Of a stretch of DNA of 64,000 bases, positions 1-11,415 are shown piece by piece. The stretch covers positions 583,004 through 647,003 of the forward strand of contig JAJPHN010000025.1 of the NCBI GenBank assembly GCA_021325235.1, read 5' to 3'. The translations under genes were made by a program, and so were the position numbers. Below the pieces are notes generated by a model. The model was not told the origin of the DNA, searched no databases, and saw nothing but the letters and a program-made list of their open reading frames with translations. How positions within the stretch are numbered: the stretch's first letter is position 1; every line of letters begins with the position of its first letter. The DNA is from Terriglobia bacterium. GTDB taxonomy: Bacteria; Acidobacteriota; Terriglobia; Bryobacterales; Bryobacteraceae.

Positions 1-20
1 AGGAGACGAAGGAGACGAAA

Positions 21-1289
21 GTGAAACGCGCTGGATCTGACGATTCCCTTCGCTGCTCGTTTTGCCACAAGAGTCAGGATGTCGTCGGCAAGCTGATTTC
101 TTCGCCGAGCGAGTATCCGCGGGCTTACATCTGCGACGAATGCATCGCGGTGTGCAATTCGATCATTGAAGATGACCGGCATGAACAAAGTTACGGCAGT
201 CCGGGCAAGCTGCCGCGGCCGCTGGAACTGAAGGAATATCTCGATCAATATGTGATCGGGCAGGAAGCAACCAAGAAGAAGCTGGCAGTGGCCGTTTACA
301 ACCACTACAAGCGGATTCAGATGAACAAGCAGCGCGGCGGCGAAGTCGAGCTGTCGAAATCGAATATTCTGCTGATCGGGCCCACCGGAACGGGCAAGAC
401 GCTGCTGGCGCAAACACTGGCCCGGATACTCGACGTTCCGTTCGCCATTGTGGATGCGACCACGCTCACGGAAGCCGGGTACGTCGGCGAAGATGTGGAG
501 AATATCATTCTCCGCCTGCTCCAGAATGCCGACTGGGATGTGCCGCGGGCGCAGACCGGCATCATTTACATCGACGAGATCGATAAGATTGGCCGCAAGG
601 ACGAAAATCCGTCGATCACGCGCGATGTTTCGGGCGAAGGCGTGCAACAGGCGCTGCTCAAAATTCTGGAAGGAACGATTGCCAATGTTCCTCCGCAGGG
701 TGGCCGCAAGCATCCGCACCAGGAATTTACGCCGGTCGATACCACGAACATTCTGTTCATCTGCGGCGGCGCTTTCGTGGGTCTAGAGAAAGTGATTGCG
801 CGCCGGGTCGGCACCAAGTCCATTGGGTTCGTTCCGCCGGATGAGAAAGAAGCGCTGCGGAGGCCCAATGCGGTGCGGCGGGATGTCGATCTGCTGCAGC
901 AATGCCAGCCGGTCGATCTGATCAAATACGGCTTCATTCCCGAATTCATCGGGCGCATGCCGGTCGCCGCCGTGCTCGAAGATCTGTCGAAGGAAGCGCT
1001 GGTGCAGATTCTCACCAAGCCCAAGAACGCGATCGTGCGGCAGTATCAGAAGCTATTCGAATTTGAGAATGTTAAGCTCAAATTTAGCGAGGACGCGCTC
1101 GATGCCGTTGCTCAACTGGCGATGGAGCGGAAAGTCGGCGCCCGCGGTCTGCGCATGATTCTGGAAGATCTCATGCTGGACCTGATGTATTATCTCCCCA
1201 CTTTCAAGAAGGTCCGCGAGTTCGTCGTGACCAAGGAGATGGTGCTCTCGCAAAAGATCAACCTGGCTGTGCTCGAAAAAGCGGGCTGA
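21..1289 (+). CDS. clpX: ATP-dependent Clp protease ATP-binding subunit ClpX
   Basis: AAA+ unfoldase that feeds substrates to the ClpP peptidase in the cytoplasm. The 422-residue protein has the N-terminal C4 zinc-binding domain (CSFC near residue 13 and CDEC near 38), Walker A GPTGTGKT (about 118-125), the pore-1 loop GYVG, Walker [11 protein letters not shown], and the C-terminal sensor-2 region GARGLR. Length is normal for ClpX. The start is GTG at 21, preceded by a duplicated AGGAGACGAA-like purine-rich leader that supplies a ribosome binding site. lon follows on the same strand 139 nt downstream, the usual quality-control neighbourhood; clpP is not visible and would lie upstream of the window. 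Confidence 0.98.
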   Translation: MKRAGSDDSLRCSFCHKSQDVVGKLISSPSEYPRAYICDECIAVCNSIIEDDRHEQSYGSPGKLPRPLELKEYLDQYVIGQEATKKKLAVAVYNHYKRIQMNKQRGGEVELSKSNILLIGPTGTGKTLLAQTLARILDVPFAIVDATTLTEAGYVGEDVENIILRLLQNADWDVPRAQTGIIYIDEIDKIGRKDENPSITRDVSGEGVQQALLKILEGTIANVPPQGGRKHPHQEFTPVDTTNILFICGGAFVGLEKVIARRVGTKSIGFVPPDEKEALRRPNAVRRDVDLLQQCQPVDLIKYGFIPEFIGRMPVAAVLEDLSKEALVQILTKPKNAIVRQYQKLFEFENVKLKFSEDALDAVAQLAMERKVGARGLRMILEDLMLDLMYYLPTFKKVREFVVTKEMVLSQKINLAVLEKAG

Positions 1290-1428
1290 GCCGGATCAGC
1301 TATCATCCAAATCAGAGAATTCTCGAGGGATCTAATTTCTCGCGCAGTTTCGGCACCCGAACTGCTCTGCCTTGTATGTCCCGCGCCGTGTGCAGGACCC
1401 GCCTTTAGATAAACCGCAGAAAGCCACG

Positions 1429-3975
1429 ATGGTCACAACAAAAGACAAAACGGATTCCAAACGACTGCCGATGATGCCGATACGGGATGTGGTGATCTTC
1501 CCGTTCATGATGACGCCGTTCGTGGTGGGCCGCGAATCGAGCGTCCGGGCGCTCGAAGAAGCGCTGCTCGGCGATAAGAAAATTTTTCTGGCAACTCAGC
1601 ACGATGCCTCGGTGGATGAGCCGCGGCCGGACGAAATTTACTCCGTCGGCACGGTGGCGAACATCGTACAAAGCCTCAAGCAGCCCGACGGCAATATCAA
1701 GGTGCTGGTCGAAGGTGTCGAACGCGGCAAAGTCATCTCCGTCAGCGAAGAAGAGGGTTACTTCCGCGCGGTGGTGCGCACGACTTCGTACAAAGTCGAG
1801 GCCGGTCCTCAGCTGGAAGCTTTGACCAGCCGCGTCACCACGCTGTTTGAGCAGTACGTCAAGCTGAGCCAGAACCTGAACTACGAAACCATGATCGCCG
1901 CCATTCGCGTGGACGATCCGGGCAAACTGGCCGATACGGTAGGCGCGAATCTGCAGCTGACCATCGAAGAAAAGCAGGAGCTGCTCGAAATCTTCGATCC
2001 GGTCGACCGTCTGACGCGCGTCGCCGATCTGCTCGACATCGAGATCGAAAAGCTCAATGTCGATCGCACCATTCAGGGCCGTGTGAAGCGGCAGATGGAG
2101 CGGGCGCAGAAAGAGTACTATCTCAACGAGAAAATCAAAGCCATCCAGAAAGAGCTCGGGCGTGGCGAAAAGAGCGAAATCGATGAGCTGAAAAAGAAAA
2201 TCGATGCAGCCGGGATGACCAAGGACGCGCACGAGAAGGCGATGGCCGAGCTGCGGCGTCTGGAAGGCATGCCGCCGATGTCGGCCGAGTCGACGGTTTC
2301 GCGCAACTATCTCGACTGGCTGCTGGCCGTGCCCTGGAAGAAGAAGAGCAAAGAGATTCGTGACCTGAAGTACGCGCGGCAGGTGCTCGAAGGCGATCAC
2401 TACGGGCTGGAAAAGATCAAGGAAAGGATCCTTGAATTTCTCGCCGTTCGCCGTCTCGTCCAAAATCCGAAGGGCTCAATTCTGTGCTTTGTTGGGCCTC
2501 CGGGCGTCGGCAAAACGTCGCTCGGTATGTCAATCGCCAAGGCTACCGGACGCAAGTTCGTGCGCTTGTCGCTGGGCGGCGTGCGCGATGAGGCGGAAAT
2601 CCGCGGGCATCGGCGCACCTACATTGGCGCGCTTCCCGGGCAGCTCATTCAGATGATGAAGAAGGCGGGTACGAAGAACCCGATCATCATGCTGGATGAG
2701 ATCGACAAGATGTCGATGGATTTCCGCGGCGATCCATCCGCCGCCCTGCTCGAAGTGCTCGATCCGGAACAGAATTACATGTTCATGGATCACTACCTGG
2801 ACGTCGAGTACGATCTGAGCCAGGTGTTTTTCATTGCGACAGCGAACGTGCTGCATACGATTCCGGCTGCGCTGCAGGATCGCATGGAAGTGATCCGGCT
2901 TTCGGGCTATACCGAACTGGAAAAGCTCGAGATTGCCAAGCGCTTTCTGGTGCAGAAGCAGCGCAAGGACAACGGTATTCCGGAAGATCAGATGGAATTC
3001 ACCGACGAAGGGCTGCAGTCGCTGATCACCTCGTACACGCGTGAGGCGGGAGTGCGCAATCTGGAGCGCGAAATCGGCAATCTCTGCCGCAAGGTGGCGC
3101 GCAAAGTCGTCGAGGCCCAGTCACCAGCCGAAGAGGAACTACCAGTGGCAGTGAGCGCGGAAGGCGAAGTGATCGAAGAGGAGGCGGCTCCGGCAGTGGA
3201 AGAGACTGCTGAGACTCCCAAGAAGAAAAAGAAGGTCAAGAAAGAAGACGCGCCGCTGGTGCCGATTGAAAAAGTGGTCATCAATCCGCCGACTGTAACG
3301 GAGATGCTCGGGCCTGCGAAGTTTCGCGACACCGATCTCGACAAACAGAACGAGATTGGTGCGACCACCGGACTTGCCTGGACCGAAGTGGGCGGCTCGA
3401 TTCTCACCACCGAGGCAACCGTAATGGAAGGGCGCGGCAAGCTCACCACCACCGGCAAACTCGGAGATGTCATGCAGGAATCGGCGCAGGCGGCGATGAG
3501 CTACGTCCGCTCGCGCGCGCAATACCTGGGCCTGCCGAAAGACTTCTACCGGCATCTCGATATTCACGTGCACGTGCCCGAAGGCGCTATACCGAAAGAC
3601 GGCCCGAGCGCGGGTATCACGATTGCGACCAGCATCTGCAGCGCGCTGACCGGCATTCCGGTTCGCTGCGATATTGCGATGACGGGCGAGATCACCGTGC
3701 GCGGCCGCGTGCTGCCCATCGGCGGCTTGAAAGAGAAGCTGCTGGCGGCGCACCGGCAGGGTATTCGCGAAATCGTTCTGCCCAAGGAGAACGAGCGCGA
3801 TCTGGCGGATATTCCCGAGAACGTGCGTAAGGAGATGAAGCTGCATTTCACGTTCTCGATGGACGAAGTGTTGAAGATTGCGCTCGAGCGCGAGATCGTG
3901 GCGCTGCCGCTCGCGCCGGCGGCGACGGCTTCCGAGCTTGCGGCATCGCGGCCCGAAGATAATCTGACGCACTAA
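1429..3975 (+). CDS. lon: ATP-dependent protease La (Lon)
   Basis: Cytoplasmic ATP-dependent serine protease for damaged and regulatory proteins. The start is placed at ATG 1429 (848 residues): the family-typical N-terminus [15 protein letters not shown] follows 11 codons later, whereas the upstream TTG at 1372 adds an unconserved 19-residue head. Visible parts are the LAN substrate domain (1-200), the coiled-coil region rich in Lys/Glu, the AAA+ module with Walker [10 protein letters not shown] and Walker [11 protein letters not shown], and the S16 protease domain with catalytic Ser in DGPSAG and catalytic Lys in GGLKEK. An acidic then lysine-rich insert of about 50 residues (about 562-612) separates the ATPase and protease domains; most Lon proteins have only a short link there. 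Confidence 0.98.
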   Translation: MVTTKDKTDSKRLPMMPIRDVVIFPFMMTPFVVGRESSVRALEEALLGDKKIFLATQHDASVDEPRPDEIYSVGTVANIVQSLKQPDGNIKVLVEGVERGKVISVSEEEGYFRAVVRTTSYKVEAGPQLEALTSRVTTLFEQYVKLSQNLNYETMIAAIRVDDPGKLADTVGANLQLTIEEKQELLEIFDPVDRLTRVADLLDIEIEKLNVDRTIQGRVKRQMERAQKEYYLNEKIKAIQKELGRGEKSEIDELKKKIDAAGMTKDAHEKAMAELRRLEGMPPMSAESTVSRNYLDWLLAVPWKKKSKEIRDLKYARQVLEGDHYGLEKIKERILEFLAVRRLVQNPKGSILCFVGPPGVGKTSLGMSIAKATGRKFVRLSLGGVRDEAEIRGHRRTYIGALPGQLIQMMKKAGTKNPIIMLDEIDKMSMDFRGDPSAALLEVLDPEQNYMFMDHYLDVEYDLSQVFFIATANVLHTIPAALQDRMEVIRLSGYTELEKLEIAKRFLVQKQRKDNGIPEDQMEFTDEGLQSLITSYTREAGVRNLEREIGNLCRKVARKVVEAQSPAEEELPVAVSAEGEVIEEEAAPAVEETAETPKKKKKVKKEDAPLVPIEKVVINPPTVTEMLGPAKFRDTDLDKQNEIGATTGLAWTEVGGSILTTEATVMEGRGKLTTTGKLGDVMQESAQAAMSYVRSRAQYLGLPKDFYRHLDIHVHVPEGAIPKDGPSAGITIATSICSALTGIPVRCDIAMTGEITVRGRVLPIGGLKEKLLAAHRQGIREIVLPKENERDLADIPENVRKEMKLHFTFSMDEVLKIALEREIVALPLAPAATASELAASRPEDNLTH

Positions 3976-4001
3976 GAGCTCGTTGTTGTAGAAGGACGCA
4001 A

Positions 4002-4604
4002 ATGGCGGTAATGGGAACGGCGAGGCCCGCAACGTTCATCACGAGCGCAGCGGACCCGGCTCAATTCCCACCCGCCCAAGAAAACGCGCCGCTGGAAGTC
4101 GCGTTTCTCGGAAGAAGTAACGTCGGTAAATCGAGTCTGCTGAACCGGCTCGCTGGAAAGTCCGGTCTGGCATTCACCAGTTCGCGGCCAGGCTGCACGC
4201 AGCTGATCAATTTCTTCGCGGTCGAAGACGATCTGCGATTCGTCGATCTGCCCGGCTATGGCTACGCGCGCGTTTCGCTGGAAGAACGGGCGCAATGGAA
4301 AAAGCTCATTGAGAATTATCTGCGGACGAGGCCCAACCTGGCGCTCTCGTTCCTGCTCCTCGATGCCAGACGAGGATGGATGGACATGGACCTGGAACTC
4401 AAGGACTGGCTCGAGTTCCACAACCGCCGGTATCAGGTGATCGTCACCAAGACCGACAAATGGAAAAGTAACAATCAGTTCAATGCAGGAATGGCCGCGA
4501 TCGAGAAGCAAGTTCCCGGTCGGCAGCTGATTCCGTTCTCGGCCATAGACGGCCGGGGAGTGAGGGAAATTTGGCAAACCATCTCGAAGATCAAGAACAA
4601 GTAA
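4002..4604 (+). CDS. engB: Ribosome biogenesis GTP-binding protein EngB (YihA/YsxC)
   Basis: Circularly arranged P-loop GTPase needed for 50S subunit assembly. The 200-residue protein shows G1 [12 protein letters not shown] (about 37), G3 DLPGYGYA (about 83), G4 TKTD (about 148) and G5 FSAIDG (about 177), the full TrmE-Era-EngA-EngB-type set. ATG 4002 is preceded by an AGAAGGAC ribosome binding site. It sits 26 nt after lon, a common lon-engB arrangement, and its last 34 nt overlap the start of rho, so the two are probably translationally coupled. Confidence 0.97.
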   Translation: MAVMGTARPATFITSAADPAQFPPAQENAPLEVAFLGRSNVGKSSLLNRLAGKSGLAFTSSRPGCTQLINFFAVEDDLRFVDLPGYGYARVSLEERAQWKKLIENYLRTRPNLALSFLLLDARRGWMDMDLELKDWLEFHNRRYQVIVTKTDKWKSNNQFNAGMAAIEKQVPGRQLIPFSAIDGRGVREIWQTISKIKNK

Positions 4605-6379
4605 CATCTCCCGCGGCTGTCACCGAAAGCCAGCCCACCGAGAAGCCAGAAGAGCGCGCCGCCGATATGGCCGCACGCGATAAGGAGAAAGAAAAGGAAG
4701 CGGAGGCGCCCAAAGCCGCGGCTGCGGCGGACGATCCGAAGCCGGCCGACGGAGGCGACACGAAAACAGCCGAGCCGCGTGCGGAAAAGCCGGCTGCCAC
4801 GCGCGTACGCAGCGGCAACGGTAAGCCTAAAGCGGCCGGTGACGCTGCGCCAGCTGCCGCCGCCAGCGACGCCAGACCGAGCGATGTGAAACCCGCCGAG
4901 ACGAAGCCGGCGGCGAATGCGGCCAATGCTCAGCAGCAGCCGCCTGCTCCGGCGCAACAGCCGCAAGCGGCACAACCGCAGCAGGGCCAGCCACAGGGGC
5001 AGACCCAACCGGCAGGCGGTCTGCAATCCTCCGTGCAGCAATCGTCCGGTCAGCAACCGCAACAGGGCTTCCAACGGCGTGGACGCCACTCGATCGGCAA
5101 CACGCAGGGCGGTCGCAATGGCACCACCACGCTCGATCTGGTCGAGCTCAAGGATATGAGCATCCAGAACCTGAACCAGATCGCCAAGGATCTGGGCGTA
5201 CAGGGCGCCGCCGGCCTGCGCAAGCAGGAGCTCATTTTCAAAATCCTCCAGACCCAGGCAGAAAAAAGCGGCCTTATTTTTTCCGAAGGCGTCCTCGAAT
5301 GCCTGCCCGATGGCTTTGGCTTCCTGCGCGCGCCCGAGTACAACTATCTGCCCGGCCCTGACGACGTCTACGTCTCGCCCTCGCAGATTCGCCGCTTCGA
5401 TCTGCGCACCGGCGACACTGTTTCCGGCCAGATTCGTCCGCCCAAAGAAGGCGAGCGCTACTTCGCGCTGATCAAAGTCGACGCCATCAACTTCGAGCCA
5501 CCAGAGGAATCGCGCAACAAGATTTTCTTCGACAACCTGACGCCGCTCTATCCCGATAAGCGGCTCAAGCTCGAAACCACGCGCGACAACTTCTCGGGCC
5601 GCGTGATGGATCTGCTCACGCCCATCGGCAAGGGCCAGCGTGGTCTCATCGTGGCTCCGCCGCGTACTGGTAAGACGATGATGCTGCAATCGATCGCGAA
5701 TTCGATTACGGCGAATCATCCCGAAATCAACCTCATCGTGCTGCTGATCGACGAGCGCCCCGAAGAAGTTACCGACATGCAGCGTTCCGTGCGCGGCGAA
5801 GTCATCAGCTCGACCTTTGACGAACCCGCGGCGCGCCACGTGCAAGTCGCCGAAATGGTGATCGAAAAGGCCAAGCGCCTGATCGAGCACAAGCGCGATG
5901 TCGTGATTTTGCTCGACTCCATCACGCGTCTGGCGCGCGCCTATAACACCGTCGTTCCGCCTTCGGGCAAAGTCCTCTCAGGCGGCGTCGATTCGAATGC
6001 GCTGCAGCGTCCGAAGCGCTTCTTTGGCGCGGCGCGCAACATCGAAGAAGGTGGCTCGCTCACGATCGTCGCTACCGCGCTGATCGATACCGGAAGCCGG
6101 ATGGACGATGTGATCTTTGAAGAGTTCAAAGGCACCGGCAACATGGAAATCCATCTCGACCGCAAGCTGGTCGACAAGCGCGTGTTCCCGGCCATCGATA
6201 TCAACAAGAGCGGCACGCGTAAGGAAGAGCTGCTCATGCCGCGCGAAGAGCTGAACCGCGTCTGGATTCTGCGCAAGGTGCTCAATCCGCTCTCGCCGGT
6301 CGAGTCGATGGAACTGTTGATCGATAAGCTCGGCAAGACACGCAATAACGCCGAATTCCTCGCTGCCATGAGCAGCTAA
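4571..6379 (+). CDS. rho: Transcription termination factor Rho with long disordered N-terminal extension
   Basis: Hexameric RNA-dependent ATPase that terminates transcription. Start is TTG at 4571, inside engB, with GAGGG 4-5 nt upstream; the first ATG at 4667 is a less supported alternative. Residues 1-185 are low complexity: a Glu/Lys/Ala/Pro stretch, then a Gln/Pro-rich stretch (about 120-173). After that come a Rho_N helical domain ([19 protein letters not shown]), the cold-shock RNA-binding domain (LPDGFGFLR), and the ATPase core with P-loop [24 protein letters not shown] and the Q/R-loop region LSGGVD. The core is canonical, so the protein should be active. The length of 602 residues against about 420 in E. 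coli is due to the head. Confidence 0.97.
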   Translation: MANHLEDQEQVTSPAAVTESQPTEKPEERAADMAARDKEKEKEAEAPKAAAAADDPKPADGGDTKTAEPRAEKPAATRVRSGNGKPKAAGDAAPAAAASDARPSDVKPAETKPAANAANAQQQPPAPAQQPQAAQPQQGQPQGQTQPAGGLQSSVQQSSGQQPQQGFQRRGRHSIGNTQGGRNGTTTLDLVELKDMSIQNLNQIAKDLGVQGAAGLRKQELIFKILQTQAEKSGLIFSEGVLECLPDGFGFLRAPEYNYLPGPDDVYVSPSQIRRFDLRTGDTVSGQIRPPKEGERYFALIKVDAINFEPPEESRNKIFFDNLTPLYPDKRLKLETTRDNFSGRVMDLLTPIGKGQRGLIVAPPRTGKTMMLQSIANSITANHPEINLIVLLIDERPEEVTDMQRSVRGEVISSTFDEPAARHVQVAEMVIEKAKRLIEHKRDVVILLDSITRLARAYNTVVPPSGKVLSGGVDSNALQRPKRFFGAARNIEEGGSLTIVATALIDTGSRMDDVIFEEFKGTGNMEIHLDRKLVDKRVFPAIDINKSGTRKEELLMPREELNRVWILRKVLNPLSPVESMELLIDKLGKTRNNAEFLAAMSS

Positions 6380-6491
6380 TGCTGCTCTCTTCTAAGGTGA
6401 GCAGCTAATATCGCTTTGCTCATGCGATTCGGAAGCCTTTCCGCAGATCCGGCCAGTTTTCGGCCGGTGCTTCAGGTGGCGCTTTAGCGCA

Positions 6492-8474
6492 ATGGGCCGC
6501 ATTCGCATTCTCTCCGATAACGTCGCCAACAAAATCGCGGCGGGTGAGGTGGTGGAGCGGCCCGCCTCCGTTGCCAAAGAACTGCTCGAAAATGCGCTCG
6601 ACGCCGGCGCGACCGAGATCCGCATCGACACGGAAAACGCCGGACGTCGTCTCCTTCGCATCGCCGACAACGGCTCCGGCATGCTGCGCGACGATGCCTT
6701 GCTCGCCTTCGAGCGCCATGCCACCAGCAAACTGAGCGACGCCAAAGACCTGCTCGCCATCGCAACGCTCGGCTTTCGCGGCGAAGCGCTTCCCTCCATC
6801 GCGTCCGTTTCCCGCCTCTTGCTCGAAACCCGCTCGTCCGAAGAGCAGACCGGCACGGCAGTCGAAATCGCCGGCGGCAAGCTGCTGCGCTGCGACGAGA
6901 TCGCGCGCACCACCGGCACCACCATCACGGTTCGCGATCTCTTCTACAACGTCCCGGCGCGCAAAAAATTTTTGCGCTCGGATCAGACCGAACTGGCTCA
7001 TATCGGCTCGCTCGTCACCCACTACAGCCTCGGCCACGCCAACAAACGCTTCGAGCTCTATCACGAGGGCCGCACCCTGCTCTCGGTTGCACCGGTCGAA
7101 ACGCTGCGCGAGCGCGCCTTTCAGGTCTTTGGCAGTTACGTGATCGACGACTCGGTCGAGCTTGCGCCGAAGACGCTCGAGCTTCCCCCGCACTCGCCGG
7201 ACGACGAGCCCGCCCGCTTCGTTCTCGAAGGCCTCATCTCGGGCCCGCACGTGCAGAAGATGAACCGCAACTCGGTTTATCTATTCGTCAACGGCCGTCT
7301 CATTCGCGACAAAGTGCTGCTGCATGCCATTACGGCCGCGTATCACAACCTTATGCCGCCCGGCTGTTATCCGTTCGCGCTGCTGTTTCTGAACTGCGAC
7401 CCCGGCGAAGTCGATGTTAACGTGCATCCCGCCAAGACCGAAGTGCGCTTCCGCCACAGCTCGCAGGTGCACGACTTCGTACGCGATTCGATCCGCGAGA
7501 TCCTGATGGCGAGCCGCCCGGTTTCCGGCATTCCGCATTCCCACTCGCCGCATCCGGTATCGCCCGAGCCTGTTTCGACGCGCATCATCCAGCCCGTTCC
7601 CATGCAGCGCGCTGCCCATATCCCGCTCTCCGAATTTTCAGCGATGACGGAATCCGCCGCCGCGCTGCACTTTGAATACGAGAGCGAGCCGAAAGACAAC
7701 GACCTGCCGGAAGTTCACGTACCCTCGCTTTCGCTTGCCAGCGTGACCGTGCACACCGGCCTCGATGCCGCTTTCCCGGAACCCGCACCCATACGCACCA
7801 GCAACACGCCGCGCATTCCCGACACGCATCGCGGTTTCGATCACGGCTTGAGTCAGGTGGACACGCAATGGAGCGCTCTCGATTCGCTCGCGGCGCTTCC
7901 CGATCTGCGCCCGCTCGGCCAGATTCACGACAGCTTCGTCGTGGCGGCCGGACGCGACGGCCTCTGGATCATCGATCAGCACGTCGCCCACGAGCGCATT
8001 CTCTTCGAGCAGGTGCTGGCGCAACGCGCCGCCGGCTCGGTCGAAGTGCAGCAGCTCCTGATGCCCATCGTTCTGCAACTCACGCCCTCGCAGCAATTCG
8101 AATACGCGCGCATCGCCGATGAACTGAATCAATACGGCTTCGAAACCGAGCCTTTCGGCCAGCGCACCATCGCGATCAAGGCCGCGCCCGCCGGTATTAA
8201 ATCGGCCGATATCGAACGGGTGCTTGTCGAAATCCTGGAAGTGGCCGAAAACGAGCTGCGCTCGGCTTCGCTGGAGGAAATTCGCCGCAACGTCTCGGCC
8301 ACGATTGCCTGCCGTGCTGCGATCAAGATCAACACGCGTCTCGAACCGCAGAAGATCGAGTGGCTGCTCCAGGCCCTCGCCCGCTGCGAATACCCCATGA
8401 CCTGTCCCCATGGCCGGCCAATCGCGCTGCGCTACTCGACCCGCGACATTCTCAAGAGTTTTCACCGGATCTGA
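6492..8474 (+). CDS. mutL: DNA mismatch repair protein MutL (endonuclease-type)
   Basis: Links mismatch recognition by MutS to strand incision and excision. The N-terminal GHKL ATPase has the expected motifs: ELLENALDAGA (motif I, Asn for Mg-ATP), DNGSGM, FERHATSK, and GFRGEALPSI. The linker (about 335-460) is Pro/His-rich and poorly conserved. The C-terminal dimerisation domain carries DQHVAHERILFE (the DQHAxxExxxxE nuclease motif with Val for Ala), ACRAAIK and CPHGRP, so this is an intrinsic endonuclease MutL as in organisms without MutH. Length 660. It starts 112 nt after rho; no mutS is in the window. Confidence 0.97.
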   Translation: MGRIRILSDNVANKIAAGEVVERPASVAKELLENALDAGATEIRIDTENAGRRLLRIADNGSGMLRDDALLAFERHATSKLSDAKDLLAIATLGFRGEALPSIASVSRLLLETRSSEEQTGTAVEIAGGKLLRCDEIARTTGTTITVRDLFYNVPARKKFLRSDQTELAHIGSLVTHYSLGHANKRFELYHEGRTLLSVAPVETLRERAFQVFGSYVIDDSVELAPKTLELPPHSPDDEPARFVLEGLISGPHVQKMNRNSVYLFVNGRLIRDKVLLHAITAAYHNLMPPGCYPFALLFLNCDPGEVDVNVHPAKTEVRFRHSSQVHDFVRDSIREILMASRPVSGIPHSHSPHPVSPEPVSTRIIQPVPMQRAAHIPLSEFSAMTESAAALHFEYESEPKDNDLPEVHVPSLSLASVTVHTGLDAAFPEPAPIRTSNTPRIPDTHRGFDHGLSQVDTQWSALDSLAALPDLRPLGQIHDSFVVAAGRDGLWIIDQHVAHERILFEQVLAQRAAGSVEVQQLLMPIVLQLTPSQQFEYARIADELNQYGFETEPFGQRTIAIKAAPAGIKSADIERVLVEILEVAENELRSASLEEIRRNVSATIACRAAIKINTRLEPQKIEWLLQALARCEYPMTCPHGRPIALRYSTRDILKSFHRI

Positions 8475-8503
8475 AAAGGCGCGGCCTGCGATACCCTGAA
8501 CTT

Positions 8504-9493
8504 ATGCCAAGCTCGCAGGAAATCTTCGCCGAAAAGCCCGTAGATGTCTCAAAACTCCCGTCTCTGCGCGCCGAAAATTTCCCGTACTCCGGGCCGCATC
8601 CCTGGCTCGATCGGCCCGACGCCCTTGAACAGATCGACGCCAAAGTCGCGCGCGGCGAGATCACGCAGGCCGAAGCCGAGCAGTGCCGCTACTGGCGTGA
8701 GCACGGCTACATCATCCTCCCCAAACTCATCGAAGACGAAACGCTCGATAGCGTCTGGCAGGCGTACCAGCGCGCGGTCGATACAGGCGTGATTCCGCTG
8801 CAGCCGGAATCCATGGGCGAAAACGATCCCTGGCCCGGACGCTTTCTCGACCCGCATCAGAAGGTCGAGGAGTTCTGCCGCATTCTGCGCCACGAGCGCC
8901 TGCTCCACTGGATTCGGCTGCTGATGGAACGCGAGCCCGAACCCTTCCAGACCATCACCTGCCACAAAGGTTCGCAGCAGGGCGCGCATTCGGATTCGAT
9001 CCACATGACAACGTATCCGCTCGGCTATCTCACCGCGGCATGGATCGCGTTCGAAGATATTCATCCGGACTGCGGGCCGCTCGTGTACTATCCGGGCAGC
9101 CATCGCCTGCCGTATCTGTTCAGCAAAGATGTCGGCATCTCCGAAGAGGAATTCAAGACCCGCAAGTACGCCTCGTATCACGAGAAATACGAGCCGCGCA
9201 TTCAGCAGCTGATCGCCGAGTATGGTCTGGAACCGCACTATTTCCACGCGCGCAAAGGCGACGTGCTCATCTGGCACGCGAACCTGATTCACGGCGGATC
9301 CATGCGCCGCAATATCGAGCTCTCGCGCCGCGCGGTGGTCTGCCATTTCTTCGTGAAAGGCTCATTCGCTTATCACGATCTGTCGGCATCCGAAACCAAG
9401 CCGTACTCGGGAACCTGCCTGCTGCGACCGCAGGAAGAACCCGCACCGGAACCAAAGAAGCGCAGCCTGCTCGATAAACTCTTCCGAAGCTGA
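8504..9493 (+). CDS. Phytanoyl-CoA dioxygenase (PhyH) family Fe(II)/2-oxoglutarate oxygenase
   Basis: A non-haem iron oxygenase of unknown substrate. The double-stranded beta-helix signature is present: HSD (GAHSDSIHM, about residue 164) for the first His and Asp ligands, YPGSHRLP, and the distal His in LIHGGS followed by Arg residues that would bind 2-oxoglutarate. ATG 8504 (329 residues) is chosen because the reading frame upstream overlaps mutL and is unconserved in character. It lies 29 nt after mutL and 7 nt before the next gene, so it is probably co-transcribed. PhyH proteins act on lipids, halogenated intermediates or small metabolites; the context does not decide which. Confidence 0.85.
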   Translation: MPSSQEIFAEKPVDVSKLPSLRAENFPYSGPHPWLDRPDALEQIDAKVARGEITQAEAEQCRYWREHGYIILPKLIEDETLDSVWQAYQRAVDTGVIPLQPESMGENDPWPGRFLDPHQKVEEFCRILRHERLLHWIRLLMEREPEPFQTITCHKGSQQGAHSDSIHMTTYPLGYLTAAWIAFEDIHPDCGPLVYYPGSHRLPYLFSKDVGISEEEFKTRKYASYHEKYEPRIQQLIAEYGLEPHYFHARKGDVLIWHANLIHGGSMRRNIELSRRAVVCHFFVKGSFAYHDLSASETKPYSGTCLLRPQEEPAPEPKKRSLLDKLFRS

Positions 9494-9500
9494 CAGCGCT

Positions 9501-10249
9501 TTGCCTCTCATCCTCCTCGCGGCGCTCGTTTATACCTTTCGCATCGTTCACGCCTATCCGCACGATACGCGCGCCTTCACGCAGGGACTCGAATACCGCG
9601 ACGGCTATCTTTACGAAGGCACCGGCCTGAATGGCCGCTCTACGCTTCGCAAGGAAGAGCTCGAAACCGGCCGCGTGCTGGAAGAAATCGCGCTCCCCGA
9701 GCAGTACTTCGGCGAAGGCATCACAGTTCTGCCCGGGCGCATCCTGCAGCTCACCTGGCAATCGCAAACCGGCTTCATCTACAACCGCGATTCTTTCCGG
9801 CTTCTCAAAACCTTTCACTACGCAGGCGAAGGCTGGGGACTCGCCCACGACGCGCGCCACATTTACATGAGCGACGGCAGCGCTCAAGTCCGCGTACTCG
9901 ATCCTGAAACACTGGCCGAAGAACGCCGGATTGCGGTGCACGACGGCTCGCAGTCGATCGATCGCCTCAACGAGCTCGAATGCGTGCGCGGCGAAATCTT
10001 CGCCAACATCTGGGGCTCGGATCGCATCGCTCGCATCTCACCGGAAGACGGCCGCGTTCTCAGCTGGATCGACCCACCGGTCTGCTCCCCGCTTCCGACC
10101 GCACCGCCGAGACCGACGTGCTCAACGGCATCGCTTACGATGCGACCCGCAACCGCCTCTTCGTCACCGGCAAACTCTGGCCGAAGCTGTTCGAGATCCG
10201 CCTCGGACCGCTGGAATCCGGTGAAGCGCACTCCGCGTCCGTAAAATAG
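9501..10249 (+). pseudogene. Glutaminyl-peptide cyclotransferase (glutamine cyclase), frameshifted
   Basis: Beta-propeller enzyme family that cyclises N-terminal glutamine to pyroglutamate, normally exported. The start is TTG at 9501 and the first 20 residues resemble a signal peptide. Family motifs run in order: AFTQGLEYRDGYLYEGTG, FGEGITVL, QLTW, EGWGLAHD, MSDGS and LNELECV. Near 10068-10075 the reading frame breaks: the sequence after SWID continues in the +1 frame as [13 protein letters not shown] and [17 protein letters not shown] to a stop at 10247-10249. One missing base (GACCCACC where GACCTCACC is expected) explains it. Either a recent inactivating mutation or a sequencing error. gapdh begins 7 nt later. 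Confidence 0.85.
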
Positions 10250-11263
<1,014 letters not shown>

Positions 11264-11280
11264 TCTCAATCATCTGCGCG

Positions 11281-11308
11281 AAAGGCGAGTTCCCGGCTCG
11301 CCTTTTCC
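11281..11308 (+). terminator. Intrinsic terminator after gap
   Basis: AAGGCGAG (11282-11289) and CTCGCCTT (11297-11304) form a perfect 8-bp stem around a TTCCCGG loop, and the right arm runs into a short T tract (TTTTC). It lies 18 nt after the gap stop codon, facing the right way to end the upstream plus-strand transcript. Confidence 0.8.
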
Positions 11309-11415
11309 CGCGCGGGTACTAGCACTACGAAGGCCTCAGCCTGACTGCATACCGTACGAGAGTAGAGGAAGCGCCGGTATGCGCAATCCCGTTTTCATTG
11401 CTACTCTGGTCGCAG

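Noticed and set aside
4475..5890. 471-residue open frame opposite rho
   Set aside because: Mirror of the rho head and core; composition is Arg/Leu-rich noise.
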